This document shows positions 9,048-15,579 of a stretch of DNA of 40,036 nucleotides, piece by piece. The DNA is from JBIQLO01 sp044464175 (GTDB lineage: Bacteria; Planctomycetota; Phycisphaerae; Tepidisphaerales; Tepidisphaeraceae). The notes below the pieces were generated by a model that worked only from the letters and a program-made list of their open reading frames with translations, did not search any database and was not told the DNA's origin. The DNA is taken from positions 1-40,036 of the forward strand of contig JBIQLO010000004.1 of NCBI GenBank assembly GCA_044464175.1, written 5' to 3'. The position numbers and the translations under genes were made by a program. Each line of letters begins with the position of its first letter. The first letter of the stretch is position 1.

Positions 9048-10181
9048 ATGCCCACGCTCAAGCTCGACCGCGTTGATCTGCTCCACGTCCGCCGTCGCCT
9101 GGCCCATCCCTTCCGTATCAGCGTCGGTGCCATTCCCGCCCGCGAGTTCGTCGTCCTGCGCGGATTCGCCGACGGCCTCCGCGTCTGGGGCGAGGCCAAT
9201 ATCGACGCCCGCCCGTTCTATGCCTGGGAAACCATCGACACCGTCTGGACCGTCGCCCGCCAGGTGCTTTTGCCGCGCCTGCTCGGCAGGGGGTTTGACT
9301 CCATCGATGCCGTCCGCGCCGCCTGGGCCGATGTGCGCGGCCACGATTTCGCCAAAGCCGCCATCGAGCATCTCTACTGGGACCTGCTCGGCAAGTCCAC
9401 CGGCCAGTCCATCCAGCAACTCCTGGGCGGCCGCGGCGACACCGTCCAGATCGGCTCCAGCCACTCCATCTTCCCCACCCCCGCCGAGTTGGTCCGCGAT
9501 GTGGAAGCCGCCCTGGAAACCGGCATGCGCCGCATCAAGATCAAAATTCAGCCCGGCTGGGACCACGAACCCCTGGCCGCCCTCCGAAAATCCCTGGGCG
9601 ACATCACCCTCATGGTCGATGCCAACGCCGCCTACCACCCTGAACACCTGGACCACCTCCACGCCCTGGACCAGTTCAACCTCCTCATGATCGAGCAGCC
9701 CCTGCCCTCGTTCGATCTGGTGGATCATGTCGAGCTCGCCCGCCGCTGCCACACGCCCCTGTGCCTCGATGAAGGCGCCCATGATTTCGATACGGTCCGC
9801 AGCGCGGTCACCTTCAAAGCCTGCGACATCGTCAACATTAAAGTCGGCCGCGTAGGGGGGCTGACCCAGTCCAAAGCCATTCACGATTTCTGTCATGCCC
9901 GCGGCATCCCTCTCTGGTGCGGCCGGCGCACCGGTGCGGGCATCTCCATCGCCAGCGAGCTGGCCCTGGCCACACTTCCCGGCTTCACCTACCCCTCCGA
10001 TCACGGCATCGACTTCGTCCAGGAAAACCTCGACCACTTCGTCGATCCGGCCCAGTTCCACCGCCACGGGGACCGCCTCCGCGTCCCCACCGCCCCCGGC
10101 ATCGGCGTCGAGGTTGATGAGCCCCTACTCGAACGTCTCAGCCTCCGCCGCGAATCCATCTTCCCCTCGCCCCTTCTGTAG
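9048..10181 (+). CDS. Enolase-superfamily enzyme, o-succinylbenzoate synthase / N-succinylamino-acid racemase type
   Basis: A 377-residue MLE-subgroup enolase-superfamily protein. Catalytic lysines are visible in RIKIKIQPGWD (K164 and K166) and NIKVGRVGG (K265). Metal ligands are D191 (DANAAY), E216 (EQPL) and D241/E242 (LDEG). The KIQPGWD signature is characteristic of the MenC/NSAR family, which either makes o-succinylbenzoate for menaquinone or racemises N-succinyl or N-acyl amino acids. The segment WCGRRTGAGIS replaces the usual WCGGMxExGIGR, so a normally conserved glutamate is absent, which hints at a different specificity. No other men genes are near, and an M20 deacylase-like gene follows, favouring a racemase. 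No Shine-Dalgarno is visible. The TAG stop is supplied by a REP-like palindrome. Confidence 0.85.
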   Translation: MPTLKLDRVDLLHVRRRLAHPFRISVGAIPAREFVVLRGFADGLRVWGEANIDARPFYAWETIDTVWTVARQVLLPRLLGRGFDSIDAVRAAWADVRGHDFAKAAIEHLYWDLLGKSTGQSIQQLLGGRGDTVQIGSSHSIFPTPAELVRDVEAALETGMRRIKIKIQPGWDHEPLAALRKSLGDITLMVDANAAYHPEHLDHLHALDQFNLLMIEQPLPSFDLVDHVELARRCHTPLCLDEGAHDFDTVRSAVTFKACDIVNIKVGRVGGLTQSKAIHDFCHARGIPLWCGRRTGAGISIASELALATLPGFTYPSDHGIDFVQENLDHFVDPAQFHRHGDRLRVPTAPGIGVEVDEPLLERLSLRRESIFPSPLL

Positions 10182-10226
10182 GCGGGGTCGTTGACCCCGC
10201 CGCGGCCTCAACAAGGCCGCGCACAG
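10176..10226 (+). repeat. REP-like double hairpin, copy 1 (contains the stop of the racemase-like gene)
   Basis: Layout is CTGTAG, hairpin A (GCGGGGTC/GACCCCGC, loop GTT, 10182-10200), hairpin B (CGCGGCCT/AGGCCGCG, loop CAACA, 10201-10221), then CACAG. The TAG at 10179-10181 is the stop codon of the upstream gene. The same layout with different stem bases occurs at 11532-11584, so paired changes keep both stems. Confidence 0.7.
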
Positions 10227-10302
10227 AGCCTTCATAAACATGCGTTGAGGAATATCGATCCGCCTGATTGAAAATGTATACCACTCTTTTTGATGGAACC
10301 CT

Positions 10303-11412
10303 ATGACCAAATCAACCACCCCCGACGCCTCCCTCATCACCCCCCTGCTCGAATCCCTCGTCCGGATCGGCGCGCCGACCGGCCGGGAACATCGCCGCGC
10401 CGCATTCATCCGCGACTGGCTCACCCGGCAGGGGGTTCCCAACGTGCAGATGGATGAAGTCCAGAACGTCTTCGTCCGGCTCGGCCCCCCCGGCCCCGCG
10501 CTGATGCTCGACGCCCACACCGATACCGTCTTCCCCGATGAGCATCTCACCATCGACAAGCGCCCCGACGGCCGCTGGTTCTGTCCCGGCATCATGGACA
10601 ACACCGCCGCCTGCGCGATCCTCATGGTCTATGCCCGCCATCTCCTCCAGCACCCCCCCGCCATCCCCCTGCTCATCAGCTTCACCGTCGGCGAGGAAGG
10701 CCGCGGCGACCTGCTGGGCATCAAAAAACTTCTCCAATCCCAACGCGATACCGTCGCCGCCGTCATCGCCCTCGACCTCAATCTCGACGCCTACACTCGC
10801 CGCTGCGTCGGCAGCACCCGCTTCAACATCACCTTCGCCGTCCCCGGCGGCCACAGTTGGAACGATTTTGGCCGCCCCAGCGCCCTCCACGCCGCCGCCC
10901 AATGGATTGCCACGCTGCCCTCACTCGCTCCTTGGCGGCCCGCCTACCTCACCTACAACGTCGGCACGCTTCAAGGCGGCACCGGCGTCAACGCCATCGC
11001 CGCCGACGCCCAGTTGCAACTGGACCTCCGCTCCATCGACCCGGCCGCCTTGCAGCAGGTGGAAACCGACATCCTGGCGTCTCTAGGCCAGCAGGCTCAG
11101 ACCACCCCCTCCCTCACCATCACCCCCCAATGCATCGGCCGCCGCCCCGCCGGCCAACTCCCCCCCGGCCATCCCCTCATCGCCCTGCTGGAACAAACCC
11201 ACCAGCGCCTAAATCTTCCCCTGACCGAAAATGCCCGCAGTACCAATGCCAACTGGCCCACCCACCTGGGCCTCCCCGCTCTCTGCACCGGCCTGGTCAC
11301 CGGCGGCGGCGTTCATACCCGCGACGAATTCCTCCACACCCCCTCCCTCCACACCGGCCTCACGAAACTCGCCACCCTCCTCCAATTCGCTAGTGCCCAA
11401 TGGCCCCTGTAA
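10303..11412 (+). CDS. M20-family metallopeptidase / deacylase
   Basis: A 369-residue zinc-dependent M20 hydrolase (ArgE/DapE/CPG2 group). Metal and catalytic residues can be followed: H72 and D74 in LDAHTDTVFP, D99 in GIMDNTAA, the E131-E132 pair in TVGEEGRGD, an aspartate in ALDLNLD, and a C-terminal histidine in GGGVHTRDEFLHTP. The lid/dimerisation region contains PGGHSWNDFGRPSALH, as in other M20 enzymes. These enzymes remove N-acyl groups or cleave dipeptides. Directly after a MenC/NSAR-like gene, an L-amino-acid N-deacylase or desuccinylase is a reasonable guess. There is no clear Shine-Dalgarno before the ATG. Confidence 0.88.
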   Translation: MTKSTTPDASLITPLLESLVRIGAPTGREHRRAAFIRDWLTRQGVPNVQMDEVQNVFVRLGPPGPALMLDAHTDTVFPDEHLTIDKRPDGRWFCPGIMDNTAACAILMVYARHLLQHPPAIPLLISFTVGEEGRGDLLGIKKLLQSQRDTVAAVIALDLNLDAYTRRCVGSTRFNITFAVPGGHSWNDFGRPSALHAAAQWIATLPSLAPWRPAYLTYNVGTLQGGTGVNAIAADAQLQLDLRSIDPAALQQVETDILASLGQQAQTTPSLTITPQCIGRRPAGQLPPGHPLIALLEQTHQRLNLPLTENARSTNANWPTHLGLPALCTGLVTGGGVHTRDEFLHTPSLHTGLTKLATLLQFASAQWPL

Positions 11413-11468
11413 CCCCCTCCCCCGATAAAGTGCCCCTCATTTTTCCGTATCCTCCCCCGCCTCAAAAA

Positions 11469-11606
11469 AGTAACCGTTCAGTACCGCCAGTGCCCTCACT
11501 GGCGGAATCGTGAAACAGGCTCCAAACGGCTCTGTAGGCGATCTTCATTGAGGATCGCGACGGCCTCAATGAGGCCGTCTACAGGTGCGGGGACTAAACG
11601 GTTACT
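11469..11606. repeat. Nested palindromic element with 14-base terminal inverted repeats
   Basis: Outer arms 11469-11482 and 11593-11606 pair with one mismatch. Inside are a perfect 9-base-pair hairpin (11484-11492 with 11497-11505) and a REP-like double hairpin (11532-11584). The whole unit is 138 bases with no ORF, so it has the shape of a small non-autonomous insertion or a structured RNA. It lies in the 480-base gap between the M20 gene and the prepilin-like gene (11413-11892). Confidence 0.6.
11532..11584 (+). repeat. REP-like double hairpin, copy 2
   Basis: The layout matches copy 1: CTGTAG, hairpin A (GCGATC/GATCGC), hairpin B (GACGGCCTC/GAGGCCGTC, loop AAT, 11559-11579), CTACAG. Stem sequences differ from copy 1 but stay paired. 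Confidence 0.7.
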
Positions 11607-11616
11607 CAAAAGATAC

Positions 11617-11644
11617 TTGACAAATCCCGAACATATGCTATACT
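11617..11644 (+). promoter_or_regulatory. Near-consensus sigma70-type promoter upstream of the prepilin-like gene
   Basis: A perfect TTGACA (11617-11622) and TATACT (11639-11644) are separated by 16 bases. Transcription would start near 11651, giving a leader of about 240 bases before the prepilin-like ATG at 11893. The leader contains a dispersed repeat and no convincing gene. Confidence 0.65.
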
Positions 11645-11726
11645 CCTCATCATGAACTTCTCATCCCCTCATATTGTCACCTTCTCCTTCGCTCCACCCG
11701 TCGCGGCCTTTGTCCCTTCCCCAAAT

Positions 11727-11830
11727 ACCAACGAACCCAAACGAACCAAACCCAATTCCCCGCTGGCGCTCCAGAATCCGCGATTTCACCCCCGAACCCA
11801 ATAGCGCGTATTTCCCAACGAACCCAACCC
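11727..11830 (+). repeat. Dispersed repeat rich in CGAACCCAA words; inverted relative at the right window edge
   Basis: Words such as CAACGAACCCAA and AACGAACCAAACCCAAT recur between 11727 and 11760. The stretch 11781-11830 matches the reverse complement of 39979-40026: both contain GAACCCAAT, one or no base, then GCGCGTATTTCCCAACGAACCCA... without gaps. It falls in the untranslated leader of the prepilin-like gene. Confidence 0.65.
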
Positions 11831-11892
11831 ACCCCCCCTGCGACACTATACCGCCGTTGTCCCTCCCACCCCGCGCTCTATCATTACACCAT

Positions 11893-12555
11893 ATGAAGCG
11901 CACTGCCGCATTCACCTTGGTCGAACTCCTCGTCGTCATCGGCATCATCGCTCTGCTGATCGGGGTCCTCCTTCCCGCCCTCAACAAAGCCCGCCAGGCC
12001 GCCCAGTCCGTCTCCTGCGCTTCCAATCTCCGCCAGCTCGCCACCGCCGCCCAGATGTTCGCCCAGGAGCACCAGGCCTACATCGGCTACGAACCCGGCG
12101 TCGACCGCAAGGAGCTGCTATACCCCTACCTCCGCCAGGGCGCCAACAACAGCGATCTGGCCGGCCGTCAGGTCTGGAACTGCCCCGCCAACAACAATCC
12201 CGACCACCAATGCAGCTACGGCTTCAACACCAACCTCAACTGGGTCAAGCTCACCCGCATCCGCGACTGGAGCCATACCGTCGCCGTCTGCGATGCCGGA
12301 ATCCAGGACAGCGGCGCTTCCACCCTCTCCACCATGTGTCGTCCCCCCAGCAAAACCGGAGAATCGGAGGACCCCTACCGCCCCAACCCGCGCCACTCCA
12401 ATAAGAAGGTCAATGTTGCCTTCGTCGATGGCCACGTCGAGCCCCTGTCCATGACTCCCCCCTTCTATCCCGGCCTCCCCGGCGTCTGGACCGGCAACGG
12501 CATCACCGACCCCGCCAACCCCGACTACAAGGACCAGCTATGGGATCTTTATTGA
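11893..12555 (+). CDS. Prepilin-like protein with N-terminal methylation motif and H-X9-DG motif
   Basis: A 220-residue type IV pilin/type II pseudopilin-like protein. MKRTAAFTLVELLVV at the N-terminus is the prepilin peptidase site followed by a single hydrophobic helix to about residue 30. The residue before F is A rather than the usual G, as is common in planctomycetes. RHSNKKVNVAFVDGHVEPL near residues 165-183 fits the H-X9-DG motif found in the very large planctomycete pseudopilin families. The ATG at 11893 is chosen because the methylation motif starts there; the frame reads upstream without a stop but without pilin sequence. No Shine-Dalgarno is seen. The 3' end overlaps the sialidase-like gene by 16 bases, so the two are coupled. 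Confidence 0.9.
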   Translation: MKRTAAFTLVELLVVIGIIALLIGVLLPALNKARQAAQSVSCASNLRQLATAAQMFAQEHQAYIGYEPGVDRKELLYPYLRQGANNSDLAGRQVWNCPANNNPDHQCSYGFNTNLNWVKLTRIRDWSHTVAVCDAGIQDSGASTLSTMCRPPSKTGESEDPYRPNPRHSNKKVNVAFVDGHVEPLSMTPPFYPGLPGVWTGNGITDPANPDYKDQLWDLY

Positions 12556-13793
12556 ATCTATCCCAGTGTAGTGCCGACAATGCCCTCACCAGCGGAATCT
12601 TTCCGGCAATCGTCTCCCTCCTCCTTGCCTGTGCTCTGTCTACCTCCGCCCTGGCCGCCTCCCCGCTCCCCATGCACATGGGCCACAGTGCCACCGCCGC
12701 CACGCAGGGCGTCACCAGCCTTGATGTTTACGCCGATGGCCCCTCCCTCCACCTTCTGCTTGGCCACCGCTATGCCAATCAGCCCGCCCAGCTTCAGTAT
12801 CTCCGGTCCGATGATGGCGGCGAACACTGGACCGCCCCCGCCTGCGTGGATGAAGGGATGCCCACCCCCTACGACCGCCTCGGCATGGACCCCCAGATCG
12901 CCGCTTCCGGAGACCACCTGATCGCCGTCTGGACCACCCACACCGCCAACGAGTACGGCCGCGGCCCCCTCGCCACCGCCCTCTCCGCCGATGGCGGCAA
13001 GACTTGGCATGCCGGCCCCAATCCCGCCGACGATAATTCCACCACCGACCACGGCATGATCGACATCGCCGCCGACGCCACAGGCACCTTCCATCTTGTC
13101 TGGCTCGATGCCCGTACCGGCCAAAAGGGACTGCAATACGCCCGCTCCACCGACGCCGGCCGCACCTGGTCCGCCAATCAGACCCTCGATCCCGCCACCT
13201 GCCAGTGCTGCTGGAACACCCTCGCCCTCAAACGTGATGGCGAAGTTGCCGTCCTCTATCGCTCCCTCGCCCCGCGGGACATGGCGGTCATCACCTCCCC
13301 CGACGGCGGCCGCAATTGGCACAAGCCCGTCGTCGTCGGCAGCTTCGGATGGAGGGTCAACGCCTGCCCCCATGCCGGCGGCGGGTTGGCCTTCTCCAAC
13401 TGCAAAAACTGCAATCGATGCCACGCCGCCGTCTGGACCGGCCAATCCCCCGCCGGCGTTTACGCGCTTAGCTCGACCGATGACGGGCGGCATTGGCTTG
13501 CCCCCCATCGCCTCGGTGACGACATCGCCAACCACCCTGTCCTGGCAGTCGGCCCAAATGGCCAGATCGCGGTCGCCTGGGAAGCCCACCCCGACGGCCG
13601 CTCCCTCATCTTCGTCGCCCGATCCACCGACGATGGGAATTCCTGGAGCGATCCCCTTCCCCTCAGCCCCCCCACCGTCAATGCCCAGTATCCCCGCATC
13701 GTTCATACCCCCGCCGGCGGCTTCCGCATCTTCTGGGTCCAATCCACGCAGGATCAGCCCGCGATCTGGACCTCCCGATCACTGGGCCGCTGA
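12540..13793 (+). CDS. Secreted sialidase-like beta-propeller with six Asp-boxes
   Basis: A 417-residue exported six-bladed propeller. Asp-boxes (SxDxGxxW) are at residues 90-97, 149-156, 203-210, 253-260, 312-319 and 362-369. A signal peptide is visible (FPAIVSLLLACALSTSALAA, residues 21-40). CQCCWNT (221-227), YRSLAPRDMAV (240-250) and ACPHAGGGLAF (275-285) match a conserved subfamily of sialidase-fold proteins of unknown function. The insert NCKNCNRCH (287-295) contains a CXXCH sequence, which in exported proteins can bind haem c; this may be chance. The canonical sialidase arginine triad is not clear, so sialic acid hydrolysis should not be assumed. It overlaps the prepilin-like gene at its start and ribD (convergent) by 15 bases at its end. 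Confidence 0.85.
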   Translation: MGSLLNLSQCSADNALTSGIFPAIVSLLLACALSTSALAASPLPMHMGHSATAATQGVTSLDVYADGPSLHLLLGHRYANQPAQLQYLRSDDGGEHWTAPACVDEGMPTPYDRLGMDPQIAASGDHLIAVWTTHTANEYGRGPLATALSADGGKTWHAGPNPADDNSTTDHGMIDIAADATGTFHLVWLDARTGQKGLQYARSTDAGRTWSANQTLDPATCQCCWNTLALKRDGEVAVLYRSLAPRDMAVITSPDGGRNWHKPVVVGSFGWRVNACPHAGGGLAFSNCKNCNRCHAAVWTGQSPAGVYALSSTDDGRHWLAPHRLGDDIANHPVLAVGPNGQIAVAWEAHPDGRSLIFVARSTDDGNSWSDPLPLSPPTVNAQYPRIVHTPAGGFRIFWVQSTQDQPAIWTSRSLGR

Positions 13794-14918
13794 CGCCATC
13801 ACCGCATCCGCCGAGGGGTCCAGATGAAAGAAAACAGGGCTTTGCGGATTCAAGTGCTCCACCAGCCGATCCCCCGCCAATTCCACGCTCGCACTTATCG
13901 GCCAGTCAATCGCTCGCGCCGATGGCGCCGCCGCCTCCTCCAGTCGCTTTGGTGAATGAAATACCCATGTCCGATCCGCCAGATTCTGCTCTAAAAACGC
14001 CCCGGCCAGGGTCGGCCCCGGTTCTACCACCAAGTGGGTCACCTGTGCCGATGCCAGGTCGCCCAACACCTGTGGCAGCGGAACGTGCCCCCCCACCGCC
14101 ATCACCGGCTTGGTGATCACTCCCATCTTCCCCAACCGCCCCGCCTTTTTCGATTCCCCCGCCTCCTCCGAGCAATAAACCCATGTCACCACCTCCCCCG
14201 CCGTCCGTGCCAGTTGGCTCTCCTCCCTCAGGCGCAACCGCGTGTCCAGAACCACCCGGATCAGCGGCCTTGCCCCGGCCACGTGTCGCGCGGTCAGCAT
14301 TGGATCATCGTTCACCGCCGTTTGGCTCCCCACCAGGATCGCATCCGACCGGCCCCGCAGCGCATGCACCTGCCGCATGGAAGCCTCATTGCTGATCTGC
14401 ACCCGCCGTCCCCCCGCCCCCGCCACTTTTCCATCCGCCGATTGTGCCCATTTCAGCGTGACATACGGCCGGCGATGCGCCACCCGTGCCGTAAATGGTG
14501 CGATCAACTGCCGACACTCCTGCTCAAGAACCGACACCTCCACGGGAATCCCGGCCGCCCTCAGCAGTTCCAATCCGCCCCCGCTGACGGCTGGATTTGG
14601 ATCGACACACCCCACCACCACCCGCCCCACCTTGGCGGCAATCAATTGCGGCGCGCAGGGCGGCGTCTGTTTGTTCGTGTGGCAGCACGGCTCCAACGTC
14701 ACATAGACTGTGGCCCCTTGCGGCGATTGGTCACAGGCCCGCAGCGCTTCAACTTCCGCATGAGGTCCCCCATACCGCTGATGCCATCCCTGCCCGATAA
14801 TCCGCGTCTGCCGGGCGATGACACATCCCACCATCGGATTGGGCTCAACGCCCCCCCGCCCCCGCATTGCCAGTTCGATCGCCCGACGCATCATCTCCCT
14901 ATCCGGATCGGAAGACAT
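13779..14918 (-). CDS. ribD: Bifunctional riboflavin biosynthesis deaminase/reductase RibD
   Basis: RibD deaminates and then reduces the pyrimidine intermediate of riboflavin synthesis. The deaminase domain (residues 1-145) has the zinc site H53-A-E55 and VTLEPCCHTNKQTPPC (C78 and C88). The reductase domain follows, with RPYVTLKWAQSADGKVA near residue 148, GRSDAILVGSQTAVNDDPMLTAR near 185 and a C-terminal VVEPGPTLAGAFLEQNLADR. At 379 residues it is a normal full-length protein. It starts six bases after the lspA stop, so the two are cotranscribed. The rest of the rib pathway is not in the window. Confidence 0.96.
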   Translation of the reverse strand: MSSDPDREMMRRAIELAMRGRGGVEPNPMVGCVIARQTRIIGQGWHQRYGGPHAEVEALRACDQSPQGATVYVTLEPCCHTNKQTPPCAPQLIAAKVGRVVVGCVDPNPAVSGGGLELLRAAGIPVEVSVLEQECRQLIAPFTARVAHRRPYVTLKWAQSADGKVAGAGGRRVQISNEASMRQVHALRGRSDAILVGSQTAVNDDPMLTARHVAGARPLIRVVLDTRLRLREESQLARTAGEVVTWVYCSEEAGESKKAGRLGKMGVITKPVMAVGGHVPLPQVLGDLASAQVTHLVVEPGPTLAGAFLEQNLADRTWVFHSPKRLEEAAAPSARAIDWPISASVELAGDRLVEHLNPQSPVFFHLDPSADAVMASAAQ

Positions 14919-14924
14919 GGATGC

Positions 14925-15533
14925 CTACCCTTCGTCGCTTCTTGCCTTCGTCGCTTTGTCGCTCATCCCCTCCTCCTGTCCCTTCCCGGCCGGCTGCATG
15001 AAATTATAGACAATCATCAGCCCCACCCCAATGCACAGCAGCGTGTCGGCCACATTGAAAATCCAGGGGAATACATCCCGTCCGGACCCGGGGTAATCCA
15101 CCAGCGGCAGCGACCAGGATCCCGGCCAGTGCCACCCCGGCAGCATCAGAATCATGTCCCGGACATAACCGTATACAATCCGGTCAAACATGTTCCCCAG
15201 GACGCCCGCCAGCAACATCCCCAGGAGAATCTGGTAAAACCACTGCCCCCGACGGCTGACGGCAAAGAGCCAGGACAGGAACAGAATCGCCGCAACCGAA
15301 ACGATGATAAAGAGCCATCGATGCCCTTGGGCGATACCAAAGACGGCCCCATGGTTTTCGGTGTATTCAAAATGGAGCCAGCCGGGTATGAACCGTACGC
15401 CATGCCCCCCCGCCAGATGGACCGCCGCCAGCGACTTGCTCCACAGGTCGATTCCCAGTCCGACCAGCGTCACCAGCACAAACCGCGCAACGGCGGCCGG
15501 CGAATGCAGCGAGTTGCTCGTCGATCGGCTCAT
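14925..15533 (-). CDS. lspA: Lipoprotein signal peptidase (signal peptidase II)
   Basis: LspA is the inner-membrane aspartyl protease that cuts the signal peptide from prolipoproteins. Four hydrophobic helices can be seen (about residues 15-30, 72-92, 100-118, 155-178). The catalytic aspartates are D117 in LGNMFDRIVYG and D163 in IFNVADTLLCIG; the ENHGAVFG motif is near residue 59. At 202 residues it is longer than most (about 160-170), with a loop GWHWPGSWSLPLVDYPGSGR before the second aspartate, as in other planctomycetes, and a charged C-terminal tail. A substrate is present in the window (lipoprotein at 19.0-19.6 kb). Confidence 0.95.
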   Translation of the reverse strand: MSRSTSNSLHSPAAVARFVLVTLVGLGIDLWSKSLAAVHLAGGHGVRFIPGWLHFEYTENHGAVFGIAQGHRWLFIIVSVAAILFLSWLFAVSRRGQWFYQILLGMLLAGVLGNMFDRIVYGYVRDMILMLPGWHWPGSWSLPLVDYPGSGRDVFPWIFNVADTLLCIGVGLMIVYNFMQPAGKGQEEGMSDKATKARSDEG

Positions 15534-15548
15534 GCCAAACCCCGGAGG

Positions 15549-15579
15549 CGAAGGAAGCCGGCGGCCTGTGCCGCCCTAC
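15549..15579 (-). repeat. REP-like half-element overlapping the gltA stop codon
   Basis: On the minus strand it reads GGTAGGGCGGCACAGGCCGCC. The GTAGG head contains the gltA TAG stop, and a hairpin GGCGGC/GCCGCC (15560-15575, tetraloop) follows. Head and position relative to the stop match the copy at 10176, but only one hairpin is present. Confidence 0.45.

Noticed and set aside
11652..11804. A 50-codon ORF just after the strong promoter (start MNFSSPHIV)
   Set aside because: No Shine-Dalgarno, proline/serine/asparagine-rich content that follows the repeat sequence, and no family similarity; a leader peptide cannot be excluded but is not supported.
12540..13793. Calling the 12540 propeller a true sialidase
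   Set aside because: Asp-boxes define the fold only; the arginine triad and catalytic Tyr/Glu could not be placed with confidence.
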